Assembly: GCA_016871315.1 (NCBI GenBank)
Contig: VFZE01000001.1
Coordinates: forward strand, 124,001-188,000
Origin: Acidimicrobiia bacterium
GTDB taxonomy: Bacteria > Acidobacteriota > Terriglobia > Bryobacterales > Bryobacteraceae
Reading direction: 5' to 3'
DNA length: 64,000 nucleotides
The notes beneath the pieces were generated by a model. It saw nothing but the letters and a program-made list of their open reading frames with translations. It ran no database searches and was not told the DNA's origin. This document shows, in pieces, positions 1-9,015 of the stretch. Position 1 is the first letter of the stretch. Each line of letters begins with the position of its first letter. Position numbers and translations under genes: made by a program.

Positions 1-200
1 TCGGCGGCGTTTGCTCAGGGCTGGCCAAGTACCTCGACGTCGACGTCACCCTGGTCCGCGTGGTGACATTGCTCATCGCCATCTTCACCGGCGTCGGCTT
101 CATCGCCTACATCATCGCCTGGTTTGCCATGCCCGCCGACTACGGCAACATGCGCCCCGCACAGATGCCGGTGAATCAGGAAAGCCCGACCACAGGCTAA
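1..200 (+). CDS. PspC domain protein, C-terminal part
   Basis: The frame enters from outside the window (codons begin at base 3) and ends at a TAA at 198-200, giving 65 residues. The visible part starts GGVCSGLAKYL, followed by one hydrophobic helix ending in AYIIAWFAMP, which is the classic PspC fold: a short amphipathic lead and a membrane helix. PspC-type proteins sit in the inner membrane and take part in envelope-stress responses, often as small stand-alone proteins. The tail after the helix is short and polar. It converges on the tctA gene with only six bases between the stop codons. The upstream part, and whether other domains precede it, cannot be seen. Confidence 0.8.
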   Translation, partial: GGVCSGLAKYLDVDVTLVRVVTLLIAIFTGVGFIAYIIAWFAMPADYGNMRPAQMPVNQESPTTG

Positions 201-206
201 GCCAGG

Positions 207-1691
207 CTACTTTCGTCCGGTTCGGGAAACCGCCTTCCACACCGGCCACCCGAGCGACGCCACCGTCACCACAACGAAAAACAGCACAATCGGCTTTGAC
301 AGTATCGGCATCCAGTCGCCCCGGCTCAGGATCAGCGCCCGCCGCAGGTTCGATTCCATCATCGGCCCCAATATCAATCCCAGTACCAGCGGCCCCAGCG
401 GAATCGATGCTTTCCGGAACAGAAAGCCTCCTACGCCGGCGGCCGACATCACCCAGACGTCCGTCACCGAGTTGTTCAGAGCGAACGACCCGACGATCCC
501 CATCAGCAGAATCCCCGCCCACAGCCACCGCTGCGGTATCTGCAGCGCCTTGGCCAGCGGGCGCGCCCCCAGCATGTTCACCGCCGCTATCGCCACCGCA
601 GCCAGCATCATCAGGAAGATGATCGTATAGACCAGCGTCCGGTGGTCGCGGAACAGCAGCGGCCCGGGCTGCACCCCGTGAATCAGCAGCGCCCCGATCA
701 GCACCGCTGACGGTGCATCGCCCGGAATCCCGAGCGTCAGCATCGTCGTCATCGCCCCGCCGATTGCCGAATTGCACGCCGTGCAACTCGCCGCCAGCCC
801 TTCCACGGAGCCCTTGCTGTACTCCTCCTTCTTCCGCGACATTCTTCGCGACTGCTCCCAGGCGATCACCGAGGCAATATCGCCGCCCGCCGCCGGAATC
901 GCGCCCACAAACGTTCCCACACCCGCGCCCATCGTAGCCGGCAGAATCATCCGCTTCCATTCGGAAAGATTCGGCAGGATGCGCCCCAGCTTCTGCGGCA
1001 TCTGGCCCAGCCCCGCCTGCGATCCCGACATCTGGTCCAGCACCTCGCCCAGCCCGAACAAACCGATCATCACCGGAATGAATGAAATGCCCTCCAGAAA
1101 CTCCGACTGTCCGAAGTGGAACCGCGGATAGGCCGTCATCGGATCCAGCCCCACCGTGGCCAGCGCCAGCCCCACGATCCCCGCCAGCATGCCCTTCAAT
1201 ACGTTTCCGCCCGACACGCCCGCCATCAGGCTGATCCCGAACAGCGCCAAACCGAAATACTCCGCCGGCCCGAACCTCAGCCCGAAAGCCGCGATCGGAA
1301 ACGCCGCGAAGGCCAGAAACAGCACGCTCGCCAGTTGCCCGATCATCGAGAGCAGCGCGTTGATCCCTAGCGCCAGCCCCGCTCTGCCCTCCCGTGACAA
1401 CGGATACCCGTCCCAGGTCGAGGCGATCGAGGCCGGCGTGCCCGGAATATTCATCAGGATCGCCGGAATGCCGCCCGCAGGTATCGCGCCGCAGTAGATG
1501 CCAAGCAGCATCGCCATTCCTTTTTCAGCAGACACCCAGAACGTAAGTGGAGTGAGCACCGCCACTCCCATCGCGGCGGTCAGTCCCGGCAGCGCGCCGA
1601 ACACCGCTCCCAGCGCCACGCCGGCGGCAAGAAAAAGCAAAACCTCCCATTGGAAAACCGCCATCAAACCGGCCAGGATATCGGGGCTCAT
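207..1691 (-). CDS. tctA: Tripartite tricarboxylate transporter large permease, TctA family
   Basis: This is the large membrane subunit of a TTT-family secondary transporter, which moves carboxylates into the cytoplasm with the help of a periplasmic binding protein. The product is 494 residues with about a dozen hydrophobic segments. Near the N terminus is the family hallmark GALPGLTAAMGVAVL, and near the middle is a second glycine/proline-rich loop, GAIPAAGGDIASVIAWE. I chose the ATG at 1691 (MSPDILAGLM) because it lies four bases after the tctB stop; an in-frame start 42 bases upstream would run into tctB. Length is normal for TctA. It is the last gene of the cehA-like-tctC-tctB-tctA operon. 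The substrate cannot be told from sequence. Confidence 0.92.
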   Translation of the reverse strand: MSPDILAGLMAVFQWEVLLFLAAGVALGAVFGALPGLTAAMGVAVLTPLTFWVSAEKGMAMLLGIYCGAIPAGGIPAILMNIPGTPASIASTWDGYPLSREGRAGLALGINALLSMIGQLASVLFLAFAAFPIAAFGLRFGPAEYFGLALFGISLMAGVSGGNVLKGMLAGIVGLALATVGLDPMTAYPRFHFGQSEFLEGISFIPVMIGLFGLGEVLDQMSGSQAGLGQMPQKLGRILPNLSEWKRMILPATMGAGVGTFVGAIPAAGGDIASVIAWEQSRRMSRKKEEYSKGSVEGLAASCTACNSAIGGAMTTMLTLGIPGDAPSAVLIGALLIHGVQPGPLLFRDHRTLVYTIIFLMMLAAVAIAAVNMLGARPLAKALQIPQRWLWAGILLMGIVGSFALNNSVTDVWVMSAAGVGGFLFRKASIPLGPLVLGLILGPMMESNLRRALILSRGDWMPILSKPIVLFFVVVTVASLGWPVWKAVSRTGRK

Positions 1692-1695
1692 GTTA

Positions 1696-2118
1696 TCAAC
1701 CGAGCCCCACCCGCAGCCCATACTGGAAGGCAATCACCACCGCCCCAGTCAGTACAACCGAAACCGCAATCGAGGACCGCCACCGCTCCCCCAGCATCCG
1801 CAGGAACGCGATCAGAAAAACCAGCGTGCGAATCGCAAACGGCGCCTGATCCCAAACCAGCAGATATACCAGCAGCAGACCGGCCGCTACCGCCAGTTGC
1901 CGCCGGTTGCCGATCTCAAATACCGGAACCGTCCCGCTCCGCAACGCGCTCACCTGCAGCCCGGCGGCCAGCAGCAACATCACCGCTCCGATCACCCCCG
2001 GAAAAAATCCCGGCCCCGGCAGCGGACCAACGCCCGGTGGAAATCCGGAAGCCGCAACCACAAGCGCCGCGCCAAGCGCCATGAACAGCAGCGCCACCAC
2101 CACATCGGACCGCTTCAT
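1696..2118 (-). CDS. tctB: Tripartite tricarboxylate transporter small permease, TctB family
   Basis: The product is 140 residues with four predicted hydrophobic helices, the usual size and layout of the small membrane subunit of TTT transporters. It begins MKRSDVVVALLFMALGAALV. Its ATG overlaps the tctC stop codon (ATGA, four bases) and its own stop lies four bases before the tctA start, so the three transporter genes are translationally coupled. Sequence conservation in TctB is low across the family, so position between TctC and TctA carries much of the identification. No truncation is seen. Confidence 0.88.
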   Translation of the reverse strand: MKRSDVVVALLFMALGAALVVAASGFPPGVGPLPGPGFFPGVIGAVMLLLAAGLQVSALRSGTVPVFEIGNRRQLAVAAGLLLVYLLVWDQAPFAIRTLVFLIAFLRMLGERWRSSIAVSVVLTGAVVIAFQYGLRVGLG

Positions 2119-3107
2119 GCCGCCCCCCGCAACAGCGCAGGCAGTGTGCTCTCAAAGAATCCGGCCTGCTCGAGGGCAAACTCACGGAACGCCGCGCGAT
2201 CCAGATACAGCGCCGTCATCCCGCGCTCCTCGCAAAGCTTCTGAAACTCCGCGCTTGCGAAAGCCGTCTGAATCGCGCCCGACAGCCGCGCGGCAACCGC
2301 TTCCGGCAATCCCAACGGCCCAAAGAACCCGCTCCAGGCGCTCGCCCCGAAATCAAAGCCTTCCTCTTGCACGCAAGCCACATCGGGAAACAGCGGGCTC
2401 CGCGTCTGGTCAAACACGGAAATCACCTGCAACCCACCCGAGCGGACATGCGATGCCAATTCCCCCACACCCGCCACCGCCGCATCCACATGGCCTCCCA
2501 GCAGATTCGTGATCGCTCCCGAAGATCCGCTGAACGGACAATGGACCAGCCGCATCTTCGCCGCCCGCTCCATCAACAACGCATTCACGTGCCAGATGGA
2601 ACCGGTCCCGGAGTTCGCCACAACGTAGTGTCCCGGACGCCTTCGGACAGCGTCCGCGAATACGCCCAGCGTCTTCCACGCCGCCCCCGCCTGCACCGCC
2701 AGCGCCGGCTGCGTTTTCGATACCAGGCTCAGCAACTCCATCTTTTGCGGACTCACATCGGCATACCCCAGCGTCCGCACCATCGCGATCTCCACCGGCG
2801 CATGTCCAATCGTGTACCCGTCCGGCGCCCGCCTCACCACGTAAGAAAATGCCAGCGCCCCCGCCGCACCCGGCCTGTTCTCGCACACCACCGGCACGCC
2901 AAGTTCTTTCTCCATCAAGCTGCCGATAATCCGCGAAACCGAATCGGAAAGCCCTCCCGCCGCCGCCTGCACAACCAGCTTCATTTCGCGCGCCGGAAAC
3001 GCCCCGCGCTCCCGCCCACAACCGGTGACAGCCAGGCCGGCCGTTGACACCAGGAAGCTCCGGCGATCAAGCGAAGTGCTAAGGGGCATCCGGGTTCTCA
3101 ACGGCAA
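2115..3107 (-). CDS. tctC: Tripartite tricarboxylate transporter substrate-binding protein (Bug/TctC)
   Basis: This is the extracytoplasmic solute receptor of the TTT transporter, 330 residues. The N terminus combines a twin-arginine stretch (DRRSFLVSTAGLAVTGC) with a lipobox ending at Cys30, so it is probably exported and anchored as a lipoprotein. The Bug-family pattern follows: a KLVVQAAAGG lead strand, ENRPGAAG near residue 80, and a domain II typical of the family. ATG 3107 begins at the base after the last base of the cehA-like stop codon. Met7 at 3089 is an equally good start. The bound ligand is unknown; family members bind citrate, dicarboxylates, aromatic acids and others. Confidence 0.9.
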   Translation of the reverse strand: MPLRTRMPLSTSLDRRSFLVSTAGLAVTGCGRERGAFPAREMKLVVQAAAGGLSDSVSRIIGSLMEKELGVPVVCENRPGAAGALAFSYVVRRAPDGYTIGHAPVEIAMVRTLGYADVSPQKMELLSLVSKTQPALAVQAGAAWKTLGVFADAVRRRPGHYVVANSGTGSIWHVNALLMERAAKMRLVHCPFSGSSGAITNLLGGHVDAAVAGVGELASHVRSGGLQVISVFDQTRSPLFPDVACVQEEGFDFGASAWSGFFGPLGLPEAVAARLSGAIQTAFASAEFQKLCEERGMTALYLDRAAFREFALEQAGFFESTLPALLRGAA

Positions 3108-5624
3108 CTAATTCGGCGACACCATCAACGGGTGGCCCAGCGTGTCGCCATTATTCTGCCAGCCGTTGCGGTCCACATCGACAAAGATCGGGTTCGTATA
3201 AGCTATCGGATGCATGTTGGATTTCGCGTCGCGTCCCCATCCCTTCGCGAGATTCGTCTTCTCCCCCACCGCCACCACAATCAAATGCGCGTCCTGTTGC
3301 AGCGCCACGCGAAGGCTTTGCTCGAATTTCACCACGCCGCCGCGGAACATCTCCGGATTCTTCGCCCGCGTGTAGTTGTACTGCGGCGCCTGGCGCCCGT
3401 TGATCAGCACCTGCACGCGGTCGATGTCCATCCAGTCCGGCGTCTGCACTTTGACCTTCAGTTCCAGATGCCCCTCGGCGATCACTGTCGAGCCGATCGG
3501 CAGCCCGTCACCGGTCCTCACCTCCAAAAACGGTCCGTTGGTGATCATCATCCGTCCCGCTTTCGAGTTGCGGATGATCTCCTGATGATCGATGCGCGCC
3601 GGCTCATCGGTGGAACTCGGCACGTAGGTGCGCCAGCCGCCCACCCCATCTCCAAAGATCCGGTGCGCATCGCTCACCGCCACGCACCACACCCGGCGGC
3701 CCTGATTGAGCAGCTGCAGCCAGCCGAAGCTGCGGTTCTGCAAACCTTGATTCGCCTTGTTCCCCGCCACGCCCCAGCCCTGATAAACGGGATTCAAGTT
3801 CAGAATCTCCGTACTCCAGAACTCGGCGGCGTCGATCATGTTCTCAAAACCGGTGAAGCCGCCGTCCTCCACGCGATCGCCGTTACGGTCAAAGAAGACG
3901 TTGCCTACAATCGGGTGATTCGCCTGCACCCACCGGTCCGGCCCGCCGCCGAAGTAGGGCGCCTTGTTTCGCGCATTGGCCTCGGTGTCATAGCGCGAGC
4001 CGCCCGGATGCAGCCCCGGCGTGCCCCAATTCCGCAGCGTGATCGCGTTGATCCGCGGGTCGTAGTTCCACAGTGGCGCGCCGCCGTTCTGCGCCAGCGG
4101 ATCAGGCGTCAAAGGGAAGGCGTTGAAATGCTGTCCGCTTCCGGTCAGCTCGATCCCCGCCACCGTCTTCAGATGTGCGGCCAGTCCGAGCCGCTCAATC
4201 AGCGGCGCCCAATCGACAATGCGGTTGTGCTCGGTTGTCGGCGCGAACTCGACATGCTCGGCCGCGAAGTTGATCATCCGGTCGCGCGTCGAGCAGTAAT
4301 TGTCGCCGCTCGGCGTCGAGTGGGCGTGATAGTCGGTGCTAATCCAGCCGCGCGTGTCCATGCTGCGCTTGAGCACCGCGCTCACCTGCACAGTCTGCTC
4401 CTTGGCCACCTCCACCGTGCGCTCCACCAAGTCAAACTCCGGCCCGCGCGTGATGCGCAGCAGATACTTGCCCGGCGGCACCTGTTGCCGCACGGTGCCG
4501 TCATGCGTCTGATACTGATGATCGTTGCCGTGAACGCGGTACTCGGTTCCGAAGTTCGGAGTCGCCGTGCCCTCCACGCCGAGAAACTGCACTTTGGCCG
4601 GCGAGGGACGGTTCTGCTCATCGCGAATCTCGATCCGCACCTGCGATGCCTTCGCTGGTTTCAAGTTCAAGACCGCGTTTGTACTGGCTCGAACCGTCAA
4701 CGTCTGCGCGACAGTGTCGCGCCCGATGTCTTCCAGCGCCGCACGATATTCCCCCGCCGGCAGCGAAAAGGAAAACGCGCCTTTGGCGTCCGGATACGCC
4801 GGCAGCCTCTGCCCCTGCACTTCGACGAACAAGCTCGCGTGTAGGGCAGGCTCTCCTCCGGCATCCACGGCCGCTCCCGAGACCGTGCCCGCGCTAACCT
4901 GCAGCGCGGCCAACACTCCATAGGCAGCCAGCGGCGAATCCGCGACGGCCAGTGCCATCCGGAAACTCTTCTCTTCCCCGGCGCGCAACTCGGTTTCATC
5001 CAGCGACGCCGTGTCTGCCGCAGGGCCGAACGCATACGCGCGCTTATCGAACGGATCAATACTGTCGCCCACCGTGACCGCGCCCACCTTCCACTCCTGC
5101 GCCAGCCCTTTCCACACCGCCCGCGGCGCAATCTTCTTCCCCTGGCCGGATTCATTGCGGTAGGTGGAGGTGATCAGCAGATGCTGCCAGCCCGGCTCCA
5201 GCCGGTACTCGTGGCGCGTGTACAGTCCGCCGCCCTGGGCCGCCGTGCGCACCACCTCAATTACTCCCTCGCCCGCCACGCGAACCCAACTCACCTCACC
5301 GCTCTCCCCGCCCGGCCGGAACGCCGTCATCTGATCATTCTCCGCGCCGCGCAGATCGAGATCGTAGAGCACACCCTGAAGCACCGCGCCATACTCGGTG
5401 GTCATGTTGGCGCGCCGCAGCGGCTGCCCGCCCGAAATCAGCGCGTGGATCCGGTTGTTGCGCAGAATGAAATCGCCCGGGATGCCGTCGGCTTCCTTGC
5501 CGGCCGGCATCATCGCCGTGTTGACGCGGCTTATCTCCACCGCCTCCACGCGCTCCCGCTGGGCGGTGAGCGCCAACACGATCAGGAAAAGGAATAGACA
5601 GCCAAGAATGAATCGCGTTCGCAT
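3108..5624 (-). CDS. CehA/McbA-type metallohydrolase with PHP domain, exported
   Basis: The 838-residue protein has an N-terminal signal segment (FILGCLFLFLIVLAL), a beta-rich first third, a carboxypeptidase-regulatory-like domain around residues 235-310, and a PHP-type metallohydrolase domain starting near residue 430 with TDYHAHSTPSGDNY, then TTEHN near 463 and a later VSDAH. These His/Asp motifs bind the metal cluster. CehA and McbA, the named members of this family, hydrolyse carbamate pesticides; most members are uncharacterised. A GGAGC Shine-Dalgarno-like motif precedes the ATG. The gene leads straight into tctC with no gap, so its product or substrate may be what the transporter takes up; that link is inference. 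Confidence 0.8.
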   Translation of the reverse strand: MRTRFILGCLFLFLIVLALTAQRERVEAVEISRVNTAMMPAGKEADGIPGDFILRNNRIHALISGGQPLRRANMTTEYGAVLQGVLYDLDLRGAENDQMTAFRPGGESGEVSWVRVAGEGVIEVVRTAAQGGGLYTRHEYRLEPGWQHLLITSTYRNESGQGKKIAPRAVWKGLAQEWKVGAVTVGDSIDPFDKRAYAFGPAADTASLDETELRAGEEKSFRMALAVADSPLAAYGVLAALQVSAGTVSGAAVDAGGEPALHASLFVEVQGQRLPAYPDAKGAFSFSLPAGEYRAALEDIGRDTVAQTLTVRASTNAVLNLKPAKASQVRIEIRDEQNRPSPAKVQFLGVEGTATPNFGTEYRVHGNDHQYQTHDGTVRQQVPPGKYLLRITRGPEFDLVERTVEVAKEQTVQVSAVLKRSMDTRGWISTDYHAHSTPSGDNYCSTRDRMINFAAEHVEFAPTTEHNRIVDWAPLIERLGLAAHLKTVAGIELTGSGQHFNAFPLTPDPLAQNGGAPLWNYDPRINAITLRNWGTPGLHPGGSRYDTEANARNKAPYFGGGPDRWVQANHPIVGNVFFDRNGDRVEDGGFTGFENMIDAAEFWSTEILNLNPVYQGWGVAGNKANQGLQNRSFGWLQLLNQGRRVWCVAVSDAHRIFGDGVGGWRTYVPSSTDEPARIDHQEIIRNSKAGRMMITNGPFLEVRTGDGLPIGSTVIAEGHLELKVKVQTPDWMDIDRVQVLINGRQAPQYNYTRAKNPEMFRGGVVKFEQSLRVALQQDAHLIVVAVGEKTNLAKGWGRDAKSNMHPIAYTNPIFVDVDRNGWQNNGDTLGHPLMVSPN

Positions 5625-5662
5625 AGCTCCATACTATATGTCACGAACCCGATCAGCTTCCG

Positions 5663-8263
5663 TCACGGACGGAGACGCACCGCCCAGTTCAGCACCACGG
5701 TAATCGGCGTGGAACCGGTCAGCGGCTTGATCACCAGAAACCGCTGGCCGTTGGCCGAAGCCGCGTACGCGTTCACCGCGCCTCCCAGTGTCGCAACCTG
5801 TGTCTGGAACATGGTCTCCGGCACGCCCGCCTGGAGCGGGTCCAGGCTCTTGATTCCCACTGCCGTCAGCTTCCGGTCCAGCCCGAGAAAATACAGCTCC
5901 TTGCCATCGCGCCGCCATTGCGGCTGCGCGCCTCCGTGCGAGGAAACCTGCCACTTGGCCCCGGTCGGCGGAAATGGCTGCACATAAATCTCGTACCGCC
6001 CCGACTCATTGGAGCTGAACGCCACCCATTTCCCATCGGGCGAGAAGCGGCCCTGCGTTTCGTCGAACTCTGACTTCGCCACCGCCACCGGCTTCCGGTC
6101 GCCGGACAACGGCAGCGCCCAGATGTCCATCGGCGTGAGTGTCTCGTACAGCAGGAAGCGGCCGTCCCGCGACCAATCCAGCAGGTTGTCCGTGGTGGGA
6201 CTCTTTAGCAACAGCTCCTCCTTGCCGGAACCATCGGCGTTCTTCACATAAAGGTCGAACGTCCCCTCATGATCGGCGGAGAAGGCCACCCGGCGCCCAT
6301 CGGGCGACCAGACCGGACTCAGATGCGGCGAAGCATCAAAGGTCAGCCGCGACAGCGTGCCCCGGTCCGCCTCTAGCATCCAAATCGCGCTCACCGAAGC
6401 CGGTTCCCGCACCAGCGCCACCCGTTTCTCGTCCGGCGACAGCCACACCTCGTCGTAGCTGCCCGGCGGCCCGATCGTTCCCAGCGACGTTCCCTTCCGG
6501 TCGAACCATTCCAACTGAAACTCCTGCACGCCGCCGCCGCGGTAGGCGAGGATCCCCGTTTGCGACGCCGAAAAGCCGGCCAGGCCCCAGAGCGCCCCGT
6601 GCCTCCAGATCGGTTCGGCCACAGGCTGCGCCTGCCCGCTCAGCCGCAGATTGCCGGCATCGAACGGCTGGCTCATCAAAGTGCCTTCGCGCAGGAACAA
6701 GAGCCGGCCATTGCCGGCGTCCGCCGTACCGGCGTGGAGCCCCATCCTGTCGGTGTTCAGCACCAGCCTTGTCTGCTTGGAGTCGAGCGACGACGCGTAG
6801 ACGCCCCGCCTGGAACGCTGGCCGCTGTAGACGAAATAGAGAAAACTTCGCTGGTCGGGGAGAAACTGCGGCCAGCGGTGGCTGGACTCGCCCGCGGCCC
6901 TATCCAGCACGGTCACCGCCTCCGGCCTGCCGCCGGTGGCGCTCACCTGAAGCAGCGGCGATGCCGCGCTGGAAGCCAGCAGAATCACACCATCGCGGTT
7001 CCAGGCTCCTCCACGGGGATCGGATACGTCGCAGATCGTTTGCGGCGCTCCGCCCGCCAGCGATACGGTCTTCAGTTTCCCGCTGGCGAAAAAACCGATC
7101 GAGCGGCTGTCGTGCGACCAGAACGGCAGACTCGCGTTGTCGGTGCCGGCGATCTCCCTCATCTGGCCCGTTTCCAGTGTCCGCACCCATAACGTGAGTT
7201 GTCCGTTTCCCCGGAGAGCGGGAAAGGCTAGATGCCGGCCGGCCGGAGAGACGGCGATCGTCCCGTCCAGGCTGGTCTTCTCCTGCGCCGCAACGCCGAA
7301 CTGGATCACCGGCTGCGGCGGAGCCTCCTTCTGAAGCAGCGTGATCCAGCCCGCGGCGGCAACCACCGCCAGCACCGCCGCCGCCGCAATCCAACTCCAG
7401 GGCCGGCGCGGCGCGGCGGCCGGAGCCTCCGCCGGCGGCGCGTCCCGAATCGCCTCCAGCTCCAGCTTGATATCCAGCGCCGACTGCCACCGCCGTTCCC
7501 GGTCTTTCGCCAGGCAGCGCCTGACCGTCCGCTCCAGCAGCGGCGGCGTAATCGGCTGCTGCGGCATCATCGCCGGTGGATCATGCTCCACGATGGCCGC
7601 CATCAGACTCACCTGCGTCTTGCCGCTGAAGGCGCGCCGGCCCGTCACCATCTCGTACAGCACCGCGCCGAATGCCCAGATGTCGGTCCGCGCGTCAGGC
7701 TCCCTGCCTTCCAGCTGTTCCGGCGCCATGTAGGGCAGCGTCCCCACCAGCGTCCCGGCGGCCGTCAGCGCCTTCGTCATCGTCGCATCGTCCGGTCCAA
7801 ACTGCTTCTTCTGACTCCATTTCGCGATGCCAAAGTCGAGCAGCTTCACGCCGGACTTCGTGATCATAATGTTGGCCGGCTTCAAGTCGCGGTGCGTGAC
7901 TCCCTTACGGTGCGCCGCCTCCAGCGCATCGGCGATCTGGATGCCGTATTCAAACACCTTGGCCAGCGGTTGGGGACAGGGAAGCGTTTCCCCTTCCAGA
8001 TACTCCATCACCAGGAATTCCACGCCATCCTGGCTGCCGATATCGAGCAGCGTGCAAATGTGCGGATGCTGCAAGGCCGCCACCACCCGCGCCTCGCGGT
8101 CGAACCGCTCCCTCAGCCCCGGCTGAGTATCATGCAGCACCTTGATCGCCACCGTGCGGTCCAGCCGCGTGTCCAGGGCCTTGTAGACCTCGCCCATCCC
8201 GCCCGCGCCCAGCGCAGATTGAATCTCGTATGGCCCCAGCCTGGTTCCCGTTCCTAACGGCAT
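5663..8263 (-). CDS. Transmembrane Ser/Thr protein kinase with TolB/WD40-like propeller
   Basis: The N-terminal kinase domain (about 250 residues) has an intact catalytic set: glycine loop GAGGMGEVYKA, VAIK lysine, HRDLKPANIM, DFG and APE. A membrane helix follows (WSWIAAAAVLAVVAAAGW), and then about 550 residues of beta-propeller repeats of the SPDGKWVAFSSNESG type that would lie outside the membrane. This is the standard acidobacterial PknB-like sensor kinase. The start chosen is MPLGTGTRLG at 8263: it matches the start of the paralogue downstream, and a TAGAAT -10-like box lies only 15 bases upstream, so a start 42 bases further upstream would precede the promoter. The gene may read on into the cehA-like gene 38 bases downstream. 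Confidence 0.9.
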   Translation of the reverse strand: MPLGTGTRLGPYEIQSALGAGGMGEVYKALDTRLDRTVAIKVLHDTQPGLRERFDREARVVAALQHPHICTLLDIGSQDGVEFLVMEYLEGETLPCPQPLAKVFEYGIQIADALEAAHRKGVTHRDLKPANIMITKSGVKLLDFGIAKWSQKKQFGPDDATMTKALTAAGTLVGTLPYMAPEQLEGREPDARTDIWAFGAVLYEMVTGRRAFSGKTQVSLMAAIVEHDPPAMMPQQPITPPLLERTVRRCLAKDRERRWQSALDIKLELEAIRDAPPAEAPAAAPRRPWSWIAAAAVLAVVAAAGWITLLQKEAPPQPVIQFGVAAQEKTSLDGTIAVSPAGRHLAFPALRGNGQLTLWVRTLETGQMREIAGTDNASLPFWSHDSRSIGFFASGKLKTVSLAGGAPQTICDVSDPRGGAWNRDGVILLASSAASPLLQVSATGGRPEAVTVLDRAAGESSHRWPQFLPDQRSFLYFVYSGQRSRRGVYASSLDSKQTRLVLNTDRMGLHAGTADAGNGRLLFLREGTLMSQPFDAGNLRLSGQAQPVAEPIWRHGALWGLAGFSASQTGILAYRGGGVQEFQLEWFDRKGTSLGTIGPPGSYDEVWLSPDEKRVALVREPASVSAIWMLEADRGTLSRLTFDASPHLSPVWSPDGRRVAFSADHEGTFDLYVKNADGSGKEELLLKSPTTDNLLDWSRDGRFLLYETLTPMDIWALPLSGDRKPVAVAKSEFDETQGRFSPDGKWVAFSSNESGRYEIYVQPFPPTGAKWQVSSHGGAQPQWRRDGKELYFLGLDRKLTAVGIKSLDPLQAGVPETMFQTQVATLGGAVNAYAASANGQRFLVIKPLTGSTPITVVLNWAVRLRP

Positions 8264-8277
8264 ATTGGCAGGTTCCA

Positions 8278-8283
8278 ATTCTA
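8278..8283 (-). promoter_or_regulatory. -10-like element of the kinase gene
   Basis: The minus strand reads TAGAAT 15 bases before the kinase ATG. The same hexamer, in a similar context (GAATTG then AACC), lies at nearly the same distance before the paralogous kinase at 10743. If it is the -10 box, the mRNA would start about eight bases before the start codon. No convincing -35 box is visible. Confidence 0.4.
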
Positions 8284-8297
8284 ACCCACCTTGTGGC

Positions 8298-8355
8298 GCC
8301 CGCACTCCTGCGGGCCGCGTTCACACTCGTGTGAACGCTCGGTTTCCCCGAACCG
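8298..8355. repeat. Three consecutive inverted repeats
   Basis: Three perfect or near-perfect hairpins lie back to back between the kinase gene and vapB: GCCCGCA-CTCC-TGCGGGC (8298-8315), GCGTTCACAC-TC-GTGTGAACGC (8317-8338) and CGGTT-TCCCCG-AACCG (8340-8355). The first two share the core CACTCsTG at their centres. None has a T-run on either strand, so they are poor terminators. They could be a small REP-like element or operators for the divergent kinase and vapBC promoters. Confidence 0.6.
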
Positions 8356-8416
8356 TCTTACCACGCAGTCGAAGGGATGGTAAAGATTGCCATTACTATA
8401 TGGCATAATAAAATGT

Positions 8417-8632
8417 ATGAAAAAGACCTTCCATGTCGACGAGAAGCTGCTTCTCGAAGCCAAACAGGCCTGTGGCGCGCACACCGACACGGAGACTCTC
8501 CGCCTCGGCCTGGAAGCACTGGTACGTCGCGCGGCCTACCAGCGCCTCAGTGCCCTGCGGGGCCAGGAACCCAAAGCCCGCGACGTTCCCCGCCGCCGGG
8601 AAAAGACGGCAGGCAAGCGCAAAGTGGCCTGA
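8417..8632 (+). CDS. vapB: VapB-type antitoxin
   Basis: The product is a 71-residue protein beginning MKKTFHVDEKLLLEAKQACG, with a ribbon-helix-helix-like N terminus (beta strand, then helix with DTETLRLGLEALV) and a basic, disordered tail that would wrap the toxin. I start at the ATG at 8417; a TTG 30 bases upstream is less likely. The stop TGA overlaps the vapC ATG by one base, the usual coupling of antitoxin and toxin. An inverted repeat, GCCAT-N6-ATGGC at 8389-8404, lies just upstream and is a candidate operator for autoregulation. The module sits between two paralogous kinase genes. Confidence 0.85.
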   Translation: MKKTFHVDEKLLLEAKQACGAHTDTETLRLGLEALVRRAAYQRLSALRGQEPKARDVPRRREKTAGKRKVA

Positions 8633-9015
8633 TGGTTCTGGTAGACACATCCATCTGGATCCGGTTTCTTGCCGGCAAACAGCCGTTCGCCGGTCAACTC
8701 CAGAGATTACTCCGCCTCGAGGATGTGGCAGGCCATGACCTCATCTACGGCGAGCTATTGATTGGCGACCGCGGCGGACGCGCGAAACTGCTCGCGGAAT
8801 ACGAGCTTATGACCCAGACGAAGACGGTGCCTCATGAGGAAGTCCTCGCGTTCGTGCGCGAGCGTGGCCTCAACGGCCGTGGCGCCGGATGGATCGATGT
8901 CCATCTGCTCGCCTCCGCCTTGGTGGAGCGCACGTGGTTTTGGACCGCCGACCCGAGGCTGGAAAGACTGGCCGCTGAGCTGGGGATTGCCTGCCCTACG
9001 GCAGCTTCCCGTTGA
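8632..9015 (+). CDS. vapC: VapC-type PIN-domain ribonuclease toxin
   Basis: The 127-residue PIN domain starts MVLVDTSIWI. The acidic metal-binding residues expected of an active VapC are visible: Asp5, Glu41 (YGELL), Asp89 (GWIDVHLL) and Asp107 (TADPRL). VapC toxins cleave tRNA or rRNA when the labile antitoxin is lost. The ATG overlaps the vapB stop. The 3' end overlaps the 3' end of the broken kinase gene on the other strand by 20 bases. Nothing looks truncated. Confidence 0.88.
   Translation: MVLVDTSIWIRFLAGKQPFAGQLQRLLRLEDVAGHDLIYGELLIGDRGGRAKLLAEYELMTQTKTVPHEEVLAFVRERGLNGRGAGWIDVHLLASALVERTWFWTADPRLERLAAELGIACPTAASR

Noticed and set aside
3132-4844. Long plus-strand open frame of 570 codons opposite the CehA-like gene
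   Set aside because: The composition is Arg/His/Pro-rich with no motif, and it lies antisense to a clearly conserved gene. It is a shadow caused by GC-rich third positions. The same holds for long antisense frames at 19457-20692, 39265-40242 and 47005-48273.
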